Part shown: piece by piece, positions 42,040 through 50,641 of the stretch
Numbering within the stretch: position 1 is the stretch's first letter
Layout of the letters: each line of letters starts with the position of its first letter
Source: Aminobacter aganoensis
Lineage (GTDB): Bacteria > Pseudomonadota > Alphaproteobacteria > Rhizobiales > Rhizobiaceae
DNA: 64,000 nt
Assembly (NCBI RefSeq): GCF_014206975.1
Contig: NZ_JACHOU010000005.1
Span: 124,001 to 188,000 of the forward strand
Direction of reading: 5' to 3'
Made by a program: the position numbers and the translations under genes
Notes under the pieces: generated by a model
Databases searched by the model: none
The model's input: only the letters and a program-made list of their open reading frames with translations
What the model was told of the DNA's origin: nothing

Positions 42040-42064
42040 GCCCGGCCGTATCGGACTGTTGGAA

Positions 42065-42088
42065 AACCCGGCTCCGGCCGGGTTTTTC
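42065..42088 (+). terminator. Intrinsic terminator of aatA
   Basis: AACCCGGC (42065-42072) pairs with GCCGGGTT (42077-42084) across TCCG, and a T-run follows. It lies 25 bases after the aatA stop. Confidence 0.9.
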
Positions 42089-42307
42089 TTTGCCGGCTGC
42101 GCGAATCGACCGAAACTGTCATGCGGCTGCCGGCAAGAATCTTCGATTCTCATACGCTGTTATACATTTGCATATTGCCGTTCCGGCCTGAACTCTGTTA
42201 ATCTAAAGTAACTATATCCGCCGCGGCAGGCGGCGGTGTGCAGAGGCGTCCAGAGGCAGCAATTGTATCAGCATAGACAGCAGCAGCAGGGGCGAAGGAG
42301 CACAAGT

Positions 42308-42655
42308 TTGCTCACGCACTTGTTCTTGTTGCTGTTGACCGTTTTTGCTGCCCTTTCGGCCTCGGTTGCATCGAGTCAGGCGCATTTCAGCAATCAAGAC
42401 GAAAGTCCTCAGCTTTCCGTCGGCGATGTGCCCTACACGGAACCCGCAGATCCTTTCGCACTTCTGGCCTGGGGCGATTCGTGCGTCCCGATGGCCGAAG
42501 GCAATTGCGACGGCGCCGACGACAGCGGCCTGCTTCGGGCCGGCCACGGCCTGCCGATCGCGGCCATCGACAGCGCCGCCTCGCCGGCTGGCTCGCCCTT
42601 CAATTTCCTGCGCGCACGAACGAGCGCACCCCGCGCCCCGCCAGCCCAGGCCTGA
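42308..42655 (+). CDS. Small predicted secreted protein (TTG start)
   Basis: The 115-aa product begins LLTHLFLLLLTVFAALSASV, a strong signal peptide, followed by an acidic mature part (GDVPYTEPADPFALLAWGDS, CVPMAEGNCDGADDSGLL) with two cysteines. The TTG start is chosen because GAAGGAG ends exactly 7 bases upstream and codon 1 opens the signal peptide. No family is recognised, and the C-terminal third is Pro/Ala/Arg-rich and may be low quality. It stands alone between aatA and a ribbon-helix-helix gene. Confidence 0.5.
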   Translation: MLTHLFLLLLTVFAALSASVASSQAHFSNQDESPQLSVGDVPYTEPADPFALLAWGDSCVPMAEGNCDGADDSGLLRAGHGLPIAAIDSAASPAGSPFNFLRARTSAPRAPPAQA

Positions 42656-42778
42656 CGGCGCAACGCGCCCCACCTGCGCCGCATGACCGGACAATACGCG
42701 ACACATTCATAGGCTCGTCGCAGCTTGCCGGTCGTCCTCCCACGGGACTGCACGTCCCGACAAGTCTCAGGAATTGTC

Positions 42779-42949
42779 ATGTCTAAGACTCACCCACTCG
42801 GATTCCGTATCGAACGCGATCTCAAGGAAGCGCTCGTCAAGGCGGCCAAGGACGATCACCGCTCGGTGTCGTCGATGGTCGAAATCATCATCGCAAGGTG
42901 GCTCCGCGACCGCGGCTACCTCGTCGAGAAGGAAGAGCGGGCCGCCTGA
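42779..42949 (+). CDS. Small ribbon-helix-helix (Arc-like) protein
   Basis: This 56-aa protein reads GFRIERDLKEALVKAAKDDH then RSVSSMVEIIIARWLRDRGY, a beta-strand, helix, helix pattern like Arc/MetJ ribbon-helix-helix DNA-binding proteins. No partner toxin is next to it, so it is not an obvious antitoxin. AGGAA lies 6 bases before the ATG. It is followed by 325 gene-free bases and a transporter gene; it could regulate either neighbour, but nothing in the sequence proves it. Confidence 0.7.
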   Translation: MSKTHPLGFRIERDLKEALVKAAKDDHRSVSSMVEIIIARWLRDRGYLVEKEERAA

Positions 42950-43274
42950 GCCCGCCTTGCCGGACAAACGGCCCGGCGGCGCCAATCGTGCCGCCGGGCA
43001 GCATCCGCAAGCAGCTTTCCGCCTGCGAACAGCGCCGGGCGCCAGCACAGGCCCCCGCTCTTCTGGCGCTGGCCTCACATCGTCTTTTGCGATGCAGCAT
43101 CAATAGCTTCGAACACTTCGCGGCTGCTTCTACGACCAAAGTCATAATCCCAAAGCAGCGATGGATAACGCCCGCCTCCCGGCGTTATCACTTCGACCGT
43201 CGTTAGGTTCGGCGGATTCGCGCGGAGATTGCTCTCCAGGCCCTTTACCGCCGGCACTCTGGGAGGAGACAATT
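42950..43274. other. 325-bp gap upstream of the MHS transporter
   Basis: No gene is seen. The stretch 43075-43165 is relatively AT-rich and probably holds the transporter promoter; no clear -35/-10 pair or dyad was identified. Confidence 0.4.
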
Positions 43275-45161
43275 ATGGCAATTTCGGCAACCGCCGGCGC
43301 TACCCGTCGCGGCATGTCGCGAGAAGAGAAGAAGGTCATCTTCGCTTCCTCGCTCGGCACCGTCTTCGAATGGTACGATTTCTACCTTTACGGTTCACTC
43401 GCCGCCTTCATCGGCGCGACCTTCTTCGCCTCGTATCCCGAGGCGACGCGCAACATCTTCGCGCTGCTCGCCTTCGCCGCCGGCTTCCTGGTGCGCCCCT
43501 TCGGCGCGCTGGTCTTCGGCCGCATCGGCGATCTCGTCGGCCGCAAATACACCTTCCTCGTCACCATCCTGATCATGGGCCTGTCGACGTTCTTCGTCGG
43601 CCTGCTGCCCGGCTCGGCCACCATCGGCATCGCCGCCCCGATCATCCTGATCGTGCTGCGCATGCTGCAGGGCCTGGCGCTCGGCGGTGAATATGGCGGC
43701 GCTGCGACCTATGTCGCCGAACACGCCCCCGACGACCGCCGCGGCTACTACACCTCGTGGATCCAGACCACGGCGACGCTCGGCCTGTTCCTGTCGCTGG
43801 TCGTCATCCTGGTGGTGCAGAGCTGGCTCGGCAAGGAGGCCTTCGCCGCCTGGGGCTGGCGCGTTCCGTTCCTGCTTTCCTTCATCCTGCTCGGCATCTC
43901 GGTGTGGATCCGTCTATCGCTGTCGGAATCGCCGACCTTCCAGCGCATGAAGGAAGAGGGCAAGGGCTCCAAGGCGCCGCTGTCGGAAGCCTTCGGCCAG
44001 TGGAAGAACGCCAAGATCGCCCTGCTCGCGCTGTTCGGCCTCACCGCCGGCCAGGCCGTGGTGTGGTACTCGGGCCAGTTCTACGCACTGTTCTTCCTGC
44101 AGAACGTGCTCAAGGTCGACGCCCAGGCGGTCAACATCATGATCGCGATCTCGCTTCTGCTCGGCACCGGCTTCTTCGTGCTGTTCGGCTGGCTGTCCGA
44201 CAAGATCGGCCGCAAGCCGATCATCATGGCCGGCCTTGCGCTCGCCATCGTCACCTACTTCCCGCTGTTCAAGGCGCTGACCTGGGCCGCAAACCCGGCA
44301 CTCGCCACCGCCCAGCAGAACGTTCGCGCCACCGTCACTGCCGCTCCCGGCGACTGCAAGTTCCAGTTCAACCCGGTTGGCACCGCGAAGTTCACCACCT
44401 CCTGCGATATCGCCACGTCGTTCCTGACCAAGAACTCGGTTCCCTATGACGTCGTCGCGACGGCTGCTCCGGGCACCCCGGCAACCGTCAAGATCGGCGA
44501 GGAAACCGTCACCTCCTATGACGCCATCGCCGCCGGCGATGCCGCCAAGGCGAGCGACGCTGCCTTCGTCAAATCGGTCAACATCGCCCTCCACGACGCC
44601 GGCTATCCGCTGGTCCGTGGTACGGCCAAGGTTGCCGACCAGAAGCTCGACGCCTTCATCGCCGCCAATCCGGAACTGAAGCTCGACGCCGCCGCGGTCC
44701 GCGCCGGCGAAAAGACCACCGTTCCGACCGAACAGGCGATCAAGGACAAGCTGGTCACCGCCGAAGAGGCAGCCGGAGCTCCGGAGGTCGGGTTCTTCAA
44801 CATCCCGGCCGGCGGCAGCTTCGCCATGGTCGCCGACCCGGCAGCCGTCAGCTGGCCGATGATCATCGCCATCCTCACCGTCCTGGTCATCTACGTGACC
44901 ATGGTCTATGGCCCGATCGCGGCGATCCTGGTCGAGATGTTCCCGACCCGCATCCGCTACACCGGCATGTCGCTGCCCTATCACATCGGCAACGGCTGGT
45001 TCGGCGGCCTGCTGCCGGCAACCGCCTTCGCCATGAGTGCTGCGGCCGGCGACATCTACTACGGCCTGTGGTACCCGATCGCGATCGCGGCGATGACGCT
45101 CATTATCGGCACGCTGTTCGTCAAGGACACGCTCGGCACCGACCTCAACGCCAAGGACTGA
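43275..45161 (+). CDS. MFS transporter of the metabolite:H+ symporter (MHS) family, with a large insertion
   Basis: The 628-aa protein starts SLGTVFEWYDFYLYG, the signature of ProP/ShiA/KgtP-like symporters for organic acids and betaines. GRIGDLVGRKYTFLV is motif A, and a second copy FGWLSDKIGRKPIIMAG occurs between helices 8 and 9. Ordinary members have about 430-550 residues. Here residues about 340-520 form an extra hydrophilic, Ala/Lys/Asp-rich segment (with two cysteines) between helices 9 and 10 or so, probably outside the membrane. After it, helices resume with MIIAILTVLVIYVTMVYGP and end in a conserved PTRIRYTGMSL. The ATG follows GGGAGGAG. Confidence 0.88.
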   Translation: MAISATAGATRRGMSREEKKVIFASSLGTVFEWYDFYLYGSLAAFIGATFFASYPEATRNIFALLAFAAGFLVRPFGALVFGRIGDLVGRKYTFLVTILIMGLSTFFVGLLPGSATIGIAAPIILIVLRMLQGLALGGEYGGAATYVAEHAPDDRRGYYTSWIQTTATLGLFLSLVVILVVQSWLGKEAFAAWGWRVPFLLSFILLGISVWIRLSLSESPTFQRMKEEGKGSKAPLSEAFGQWKNAKIALLALFGLTAGQAVVWYSGQFYALFFLQNVLKVDAQAVNIMIAISLLLGTGFFVLFGWLSDKIGRKPIIMAGLALAIVTYFPLFKALTWAANPALATAQQNVRATVTAAPGDCKFQFNPVGTAKFTTSCDIATSFLTKNSVPYDVVATAAPGTPATVKIGEETVTSYDAIAAGDAAKASDAAFVKSVNIALHDAGYPLVRGTAKVADQKLDAFIAANPELKLDAAAVRAGEKTTVPTEQAIKDKLVTAEEAAGAPEVGFFNIPAGGSFAMVADPAAVSWPMIIAILTVLVIYVTMVYGPIAAILVEMFPTRIRYTGMSLPYHIGNGWFGGLLPATAFAMSAAAGDIYYGLWYPIAIAAMTLIIGTLFVKDTLGTDLNAKD

Positions 45162-45180
45162 TCCTCGGCCACCAACGCTG

Positions 45181-45215
45181 AAAAGCCCGGCAGGTGCGAA
45201 CCTGCCGGGCTTTTT
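45181..45215 (+). terminator. Intrinsic terminator of the MHS transporter gene
   Basis: AAGCCCGGCAGGT (45183-45195) pairs with ACCTGCCGGGCTT (45200-45212), 13 bp across GCGA, and is followed by TTTTT. It begins 20 bases after the stop codon. Confidence 0.95.
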
Positions 45216-45373
45216 CATTTCACAGACATGCCGAAAACGGCCGGCATCGATAGTCCTGGCTGGTCGGCCGGTGGCCTGAGGGCGCATGAGCGCTCGTCAG
45301 GGCCTCCTGCCTGCTGGCGCCGGTTCGAGAATTACCGCATAAGCACCAAACGTCTCCCCCAAGGTCGAAACCC

Positions 45374-46288
45374 ATGACCCTGCATCTCAACACGCCTCTG
45401 CTCGAATCGCGGCCCCTCAGCCTGGCAGCGGGGCGGTCGGTCTGGCTGAAGATGGACGCCCTGCAGCCACCCGGCTCATTCAAGATCCGCGGCATCGGCG
45501 CCGCCTGCGAACACCATGCCAGCAGCGGCAAGCGCCGCTTCATCTCATCCTCAGGCGGCAACGCCGGCATCGCCGTTGCCTATGCCGGCCGGCGTCTGTC
45601 GATTCCCGTGTCGGTCTTCGTTCCCGAGACGACGACGGACAGGGCCAAGGCGCTGATCCGCCAGGAGGGCGCCGAGGTCATCGTCCACGGTGCCTCGTGG
45701 CAGGAGGCCAACGAACGCGCCCTGTCGGCGCTCGACGCGGAAACGGCGTTCATTCACCCCTTTGACGATCCGCTGCTCTGGGCCGGACATGCGACGATGA
45801 TCGACGAAGTCGTCGCCAGCGGGCTGTCTTTCGATGCTGTCGCTCTGTCTGTCGGTGGTGGCGGTCTCATGGCCGGCGTTGCCCAGGGCCTGGCGCGCAA
45901 CGACCTGGCACATGTCCCGATCATAGCTGTCGAGACCGACGGAGCGGCGTCGCTGGCTGCCGCGATGACGGCCGGTTGGCGGGTGCAACTGCCCGCCATC
46001 ACCAGCATCGCCACCTCGCTCGGTGCCCGCGTCGTCAGCGAGCGCGCCTTCGAGCTGGCACAGAGCCGAGCAGTCGAGAGCGTCATCGTGCAAGACCGCG
46101 CCGCCGTCGAGGCCTGCCTGCGCTTCGTCGACGACCATCGCGTGCTGGTCGAGCCGGCTTGTGGCGCGACGCTCGCCCTCGCCTATACGCATCCAGCTTC
46201 ACTGGCGCGCTTCGAACGCGTGCTGATGGTCGTCTGCGGCGGAGCGACGGCGACCCTTGCCCAGTTGCAGTCCTGGCAAGCCGCCTGA
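45374..46288 (+). CDS. PLP-dependent serine/threonine dehydratase-like protein
   Basis: The 304-aa enzyme of the fold-type II PLP family has the lysine motif QPPGSFKIRG (K near residue 37), the phosphate-binding loop SSSGGNAGIAVAYAG, and SVGGGGLMAGVAQGL. It would deaminate serine or threonine to the 2-oxo acid and ammonia, like animal-type L-serine dehydratase, which has a similar short length. It has no regulatory ACT domain. The ATG at 45374 follows the site AAGGTCG weakly. It stands alone. Confidence 0.87.
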   Translation: MTLHLNTPLLESRPLSLAAGRSVWLKMDALQPPGSFKIRGIGAACEHHASSGKRRFISSSGGNAGIAVAYAGRRLSIPVSVFVPETTTDRAKALIRQEGAEVIVHGASWQEANERALSALDAETAFIHPFDDPLLWAGHATMIDEVVASGLSFDAVALSVGGGGLMAGVAQGLARNDLAHVPIIAVETDGAASLAAAMTAGWRVQLPAITSIATSLGARVVSERAFELAQSRAVESVIVQDRAAVEACLRFVDDHRVLVEPACGATLALAYTHPASLARFERVLMVVCGGATATLAQLQSWQAA

Positions 46289-46558
46289 CCGGCTCTGGCG
46301 AGATTGAGGCCGGTGGTTTCAAGCTTCCCGGCCCTCCCTTCATTGGCTCCGGCCTGGCGCTGGACCTGAGCAGGAGGTTCGGCCGCGACGGATGGCTCGC
46401 CTCCGAACCGGGCGGGCGCCTCATCCCCTTGCCCTCCCGGCAAAGCCGTGTGACGATGGGTACGACCGGGAGGAACACCAAAAACGTCATTGCCCGCGAC
46501 GGCCGAACAGGCCGGCCGCCGCATTCAGGGAAAAATGCCTGAGTGGAGGTCAGCTCTC

Positions 46559-48610
46559 ATGGGTAGTCGCGCCGGAGGAAGACGCACGGGACCGAAATGC
46601 ATCGCCATCGTCGGTCCCTTTGCCAGCGGTAAAACCACTCTTCTTGAAGCCCTTCTCGCCCGCACGGGCGCCATTTCCAAGCAACAGCCGGTGTCGACCG
46701 GCAACACGGTGTCCGATCATTCGGCCGAGGCCCGCGCCCACGCGATGAGCGTCGAGGCGGTCTTTGCCACCACCCAGTTCATGGGCGAGAGCATCACCTT
46801 CGTCGACTGCCCCGGCTCGGTCGAGTTTGCCTTCGAGGCCGACCCCATCCTTGCTGCCTGCGACCTGGCGGTCGTGGTCGCCGAACCCGACGAGAAGAAG
46901 ATCCCCGCCTTGCAGCTGATCATGCGCAAGCTCGACGAGCTCGGCGTGCCCCGCATCCTGTTCCTCAACAAGATCGACAAGGCGACGGCCGGCGTGCGCG
47001 ACACGCTCAAGCTGTTGCAGCCGGTCAGCCGCACGCCCCTGCTGCTGCGCCAGATCCCGCTGCGCAAGGATGGCGTCGTCGTCGGCTCGATCGACCTGGC
47101 GCTGGAACGCGCCTATGTCTACCGCGAGTATGCCGAGAGCGAGATCGCCGAGATTCCCGGCGACGAGAAGGCGCGCGAGCTCGAAGCCCGCTTCGCCATG
47201 CTCGAAACCCTCGCCGACCACGACGACCAGCTGATGGAGCAGCTGCTCGAGGAGATCGAACCGCCGAAGGACGAGGTTTTCGACGACCTCGCCGCCGATC
47301 TGCGCGATGGCGCTGTCACCCCCGTGCTGATCGGCTCGGCCGAAAAGGGCAATGGCGCGCTCAGGCTGCTGAAGGCCATCCGCCACGACGCCCCCGATGT
47401 CGAGGCGACCCGCAAGCGGCTCGGCGTCACCGACGGCAGTGCGGCCATCGTCCAGGTGATGAAGACCATCCACACCTCGCATGCCGGCAAGCTGTCGGTG
47501 TCGCGCATCCTGTCCGGCCAGGTCGGCGACGGCGCCGAGCTGTGGCTCAATGCCACCGACACAGCGAAGGTTTCGGGCATCTACCGCATGCTCGGCAAGG
47601 ACCAGTCCAAGCTCGCCAGCGCCGGTGCCGGCGAGACCGTGGCGCTCGGCAAGCTCGACAACGTCGCCACAGGCCAGACGCTGACCTCGGCCAAGGGCGG
47701 CATGAAGCCGCTCGTCAGCCTCGAGCCGCCAAAACCCGTCTACGCCTTCGCGCTGCGTCCCAAGGAGCGCAAGGACGAGGTCAAGATGTCGGCCGCCATC
47801 CAGCGCCTGGCCGAGGAAGACCCCTCGCTGACCCTGCACCACAACCAGGACTCGGCCGAAACCGTGCTGTCGGGCCATGGCGAGATGCATCTGAGGGTGG
47901 TGCGCGAGCGTCTCGAAGGCCGCAACCAGATCGCCGTCGAAGGCTATGCGCCGGCGGTGCCTTATCGCGAGACGATCCGCAAGGCCGTCCAGCAGCGCGG
48001 CCGCCACAAGAAGCAGTCTGGCGGCCACGGCCAGTTCGGCGATGTCGTCATCGAGATCAAGCCGCTGCCGCGCGGCTCGGGTTTCGAGTTCACCGACACG
48101 ATCACCGGCGGCGTCGTGCCCAAGCAGTACATCCAGTCGGTCGAGGCCGGTGCGCGCGATTTCCTCAAGGTCGGCCCGCTCGGCTTTCCCGTCGTGGACA
48201 TCGCGGTCAACCTGTCGGACGGCTCCTACCACAGCGTCGATTCCTCCGACATGGCGTTCCAGATGGCGGCCAAGATCGCGATGAAGGAAGGCATGCCCGG
48301 CTGTTCGCCGGTCCTGCTCGAACCCGTCATGAAGGTCGAGATCTTCACCCCCTCCGACGCCACCGCCCGCATCATCGCGCTGGTGCCGCAACGACGCGGC
48401 CAGATCCTCGGCTACGACGCGCGCGCCGACTGGCAAGGCTGGGACGTGGTCGAGGCGACGATGCCGCAATCCGAGATCGGCGACCTGATCATCGAGCTGC
48501 GCTCGGCGACCGCGGGTGCCGCCACCTACCGCGCCGAGTTCGACCACATGGCCGAACTCACCGGCCGCCTCGCCGACGAGGCGATGCAGTCGGCCGGCAA
48601 GGCCGCGTGA
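46559..48610 (+). CDS. Elongation factor G-like GTPase
   Basis: This 683-aa protein has the EF-G domain order: GTPase domain with the P-loop GPFASGKTTLLEAL, DCPGSVEFAFEADP (G3) and FLNKIDKATAG (G4); domain II near 320-400; and domains III-V, with PYRETIRKAVQQRGRHKKQS and GQFGDVVIEIKPLPRGSGF. It differs from canonical EF-G by lacking the AHIDAGKTT form of the P-loop. It belongs to the second EF-G-like group in alphaproteobacteria, whose role on the ribosome is not settled. The ATG at 46559 has GGAGGT 8 bases upstream; earlier ATGs lack such a site. Confidence 0.9.
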   Translation: MGSRAGGRRTGPKCIAIVGPFASGKTTLLEALLARTGAISKQQPVSTGNTVSDHSAEARAHAMSVEAVFATTQFMGESITFVDCPGSVEFAFEADPILAACDLAVVVAEPDEKKIPALQLIMRKLDELGVPRILFLNKIDKATAGVRDTLKLLQPVSRTPLLLRQIPLRKDGVVVGSIDLALERAYVYREYAESEIAEIPGDEKARELEARFAMLETLADHDDQLMEQLLEEIEPPKDEVFDDLAADLRDGAVTPVLIGSAEKGNGALRLLKAIRHDAPDVEATRKRLGVTDGSAAIVQVMKTIHTSHAGKLSVSRILSGQVGDGAELWLNATDTAKVSGIYRMLGKDQSKLASAGAGETVALGKLDNVATGQTLTSAKGGMKPLVSLEPPKPVYAFALRPKERKDEVKMSAAIQRLAEEDPSLTLHHNQDSAETVLSGHGEMHLRVVRERLEGRNQIAVEGYAPAVPYRETIRKAVQQRGRHKKQSGGHGQFGDVVIEIKPLPRGSGFEFTDTITGGVVPKQYIQSVEAGARDFLKVGPLGFPVVDIAVNLSDGSYHSVDSSDMAFQMAAKIAMKEGMPGCSPVLLEPVMKVEIFTPSDATARIIALVPQRRGQILGYDARADWQGWDVVEATMPQSEIGDLIIELRSATAGAATYRAEFDHMAELTGRLADEAMQSAGKAA

Positions 48611-48703
48611 CACGGGATGGACCGGGCGGCCCCATCGGCCGTCCGGACCTTCCTCCTCACGCTCTGTTGATCTTCAATGCGGCAAGCGAACGAAACACGG
48701 CAG

Positions 48704-48725
48704 CGTTCGCACACGTATGTGAACG
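48704..48725. promoter_or_regulatory. Operator-like dyad before msrP
   Basis: The 22-base palindrome starting CGTTCGCACACG at 48704 and ending TATGTGAACG at 48725 matches its own reverse complement at 18 positions. It lies 64 bases before msrP. Nearby GCGAACG (48686-48692) pairs with CGTTCGC (48704-48710), so half-sites repeat. A TetR-like dimer is a plausible binder; no regulator gene is next to it. Confidence 0.5.
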
Positions 48726-48789
48726 TGACCGCGTTGATTTCGCTGTCCGCCGGGGCGACCTTGCGGACGGTCCCTTTGGAGAACCAAGC

Positions 48790-49749
48790 ATGGCATTCGT
48801 ACACCGCCGCCCGAACTGGGCGATCTCAGAAGACTTGGCCACGCCCGAGGAGATCTTCCTCAACCGCCGCTCGATCCTCGCCGGCATGGGGCTCGGCCTT
48901 GCCGCCGCCGCGCTGCCGCGGCCGGCTCGCGCCGAGGAAAAGGACCCGACGGCCGACCTCTATCCGGCCAAGCCGAACACGGCCTACAAGCTCGACCGCT
49001 CGCTGACGCCCGAAGAGATCAACGCCAACTACAACAACTTCTACGAATACGGCACCTATAAGGAAATCGCCGCCAACGCCCAGCAGCTCAAGACACGGCC
49101 GTGGGAGGTGCAAATCGGCGGTCTCGTCGACAAGCCGATGACGCTCGCCATCGACGACCTGATCAGGAAGTTCCCGCTGGAAACGCGGCTCTACCGCCAC
49201 CGCTGCGTCGAGGCCTGGTCGATGACCATCCCGTGGAGCGGCTTTCCGCTGAAGGCGCTGGTGGCGATGACCAGCCCCAAGGCGGACGCGAAGTTCATCC
49301 GCTTCGAGACCTTCCTCGATCCGGAGATGGCGCCGGGACAGAACGACTTCGTCTATCCCTGGCCCTATGTTGAAGGCGTCACCATCGAGGAGGCAGCACT
49401 CGACCTGCCCTTCCTCGTTACCGGCGCCTATGACAAGCCGCTGGGCAAGCAGTTCGGCGCTCCGCTGCGTCTCGCGCTGCCGTGGAAATATGGCTTCAAG
49501 TCGATCAAGTCGATCCGCAAGATCGACTTCGTCGCCGAGCAGCCCGTCGGCCTGTGGGAAGCGATCCAGCCGAGCGAATACGGCTTCTGGGCGAACGTGA
49601 ACCCCGACGTGCCGCACCCGCGCTGGAGCCAGGCCAGGGAACGTGTGCTGCATACCGGCGAACTGGTGCCGACGCAGCTGTTCAACGGCTACGCAGCAGA
49701 TGTCGGCCAGCTCTATGCCGGCAAGGACCCGGCCAAGCTCTACATGTGA
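48790..49749 (+). CDS. msrP: Protein-methionine-sulfoxide reductase catalytic subunit MsrP (YedY)
   Basis: This 319-aa periplasmic molybdoenzyme repairs oxidised methionines. A Tat-type signal (LNRRSILAGMGLGLAAAALP, with twin Arg) is followed by the catalytic fold; RHRCVEAWSM holds the molybdenum-coordinating C139, and KYGFKSIKSIRKIDFV is a conserved late segment. The partner membrane haem protein MsrQ, usually encoded directly downstream, is absent here: the next gene is an unrelated convergent GFA gene. An unlinked msrQ or another electron donor is needed. The ATG at 48790 follows GGAG by 8 bases and sits after the operator-like dyad. Confidence 0.95.
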   Translation: MAFVHRRPNWAISEDLATPEEIFLNRRSILAGMGLGLAAAALPRPARAEEKDPTADLYPAKPNTAYKLDRSLTPEEINANYNNFYEYGTYKEIAANAQQLKTRPWEVQIGGLVDKPMTLAIDDLIRKFPLETRLYRHRCVEAWSMTIPWSGFPLKALVAMTSPKADAKFIRFETFLDPEMAPGQNDFVYPWPYVEGVTIEEAALDLPFLVTGAYDKPLGKQFGAPLRLALPWKYGFKSIKSIRKIDFVAEQPVGLWEAIQPSEYGFWANVNPDVPHPRWSQARERVLHTGELVPTQLFNGYAADVGQLYAGKDPAKLYM

Positions 49750-49752
49750 GCC

Positions 49753-50160
49753 TTACCCAGCCTTGATGTCGACATGCCACCACTTCGGCCGCCCGCCGCG
49801 GAACGAGTGGGCCGTCGGCTTGAATTCGAGCGAGCCGGGCTTGTCGAACGCCCCTACCAAAAGCGCCACGACCGGCGCGTCGTCGATGGCGCCGAGCGAA
49901 CTACCGCAGGAGGCACAGAAAGCGCGGCTGGAATAATCCGACGAGCGATAGACCGACGGCGCGCCGCCCGGCCCGGTCCAACTCACCTTGTCGCTGGCGA
50001 ACTCCACCCAGGCGGCGGTCAGGGCGCCGGTGTGACGCTGGCAGATGCGGCACGAGCAGGTATGCGGCTTGCCGGCCGGGCCAAGCGCCTGGAACCGGAT
50101 GGCACCGCAAAGGCACCCTCCGCCATGGATCTTCGGCCTCGCTGCCGGTGTCTTGCTCAT
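49753..50160 (-). CDS. GFA (glutathione-dependent formaldehyde-activating-like) family zinc protein
   Basis: This 135-aa protein has the cysteine ladder of the family: GGGCLCGAIRF, HTCSCRICQRHTGA and FCASCGSSLG, which together bind zinc. FKPTAHSFRGGRPKWW is a typical end, where the aromatic residues shape the pocket. Biochemical role is uncertain in bacteria: true glutathione-formaldehyde activity is disputed for many. The ATG at 50160 is taken because the zinc motif starts just after it; the frame stays open upstream in a gene-poor region. It ends 3 bases past msrP on the other strand. Confidence 0.85.
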   Translation of the reverse strand: MSKTPAARPKIHGGGCLCGAIRFQALGPAGKPHTCSCRICQRHTGALTAAWVEFASDKVSWTGPGGAPSVYRSSDYSSRAFCASCGSSLGAIDDAPVVALLVGAFDKPGSLEFKPTAHSFRGGRPKWWHVDIKAG

Positions 50161-50242
50161 GCTGCCCCCACGATGCCTTCTGCCAGTGATCGGGAAAATG
50201 GAACCACAGGGCCGATATGGAGACGGCCCGCCAGAATCAAAA

Positions 50243-50313
50243 GCGGCGCCCGAGGCAATCTCGGGCACCGCTTTTTGCGGACCGTTCCGCGGGAGGCGGG
50301 ACGGCAGGTCCGC
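50243..50313 (-). ncRNA. Possible second AbcR-like small RNA (hairpin pair with CCUCCC loop)
   Basis: On the minus strand GCGGACC (50313-50307 complement) pairs with GGTCCGC (50283-50277); its 23-base loop contains CCGCCTCCCGC. After AAAAA follows the hairpin GCGG..CCCGAG-ATTGC-CTCGGG..CCGC (50271-50243) and TTTT. This layout resembles the AbcR-type RNA upstream, but no clear promoter is visible and the hairpin could equally be a plus-strand or bidirectional terminator. Confidence 0.35.
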
Positions 50314-50520
50314 CGCTACGTGGCCAACGTCTTGGGTCGTTGGCAAACTGCTGGACGCGGCGCTTTGCCTGAGCCCTTGGCCCGCTCGGGTGATGCCCCC
50401 ATCTCCCGGCGCGCCATCACCGCGTCCATCCAAAAGCTAGGCGCGTCGCGGGGAACGGGGAACGTTACCCGGGGTTACATGTCACTGTTACGTGGGCTGG
50501 AGCGCCTGAATCCGGGCAAC

Positions 50521-50634
50521 AAAAAAGCCGGATCCAAGAAGATCCGGCTGAGTTTGTTTGGAAGTGCCGATTAAGGCTAACCTCCAGAGGGGAACACTCG
50601 AGGGCGCTAATGGGAGGAGGAACGCGCCCTGGAG
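50521..50634 (-). ncRNA. abcR1: AbcR-type (alpha-r15) trans-acting small RNA
   Basis: On the minus strand a transcript of about 115 nt is predicted. Its first hairpin has stem AGGGCGC/GCGCCCT (50630-50624 with 50607-50601) and a 16-base loop with CCUCCUCCCA (from 50620 down), an anti-Shine-Dalgarno sequence and the CUCCCA motif of the AbcR family. An outer stem CTCCAG/CTGGAG (50634-50629 with 50587-50582) closes it. The 3' end is a strong terminator GCCGGATC-TTCTTG-GATCCGGC (50548-50527) with six U residues. A promoter lies just upstream. In Sinorhizobium, AbcR RNAs lie beside lsrB; here lsrB is 800 bases away, past an ICMT gene. AbcR represses ABC-transporter mRNAs with Hfq. Confidence 0.8.
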
Positions 50635-50641
50635 ATGGTCA

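Noticed and set aside
47542-49749. Open frame running from inside the EF-G-like gene into msrP
   Set aside because: The upstream part is out of frame with the EF-G-like protein; msrP has its own ribosome site and Tat signal, so this is not a fusion.
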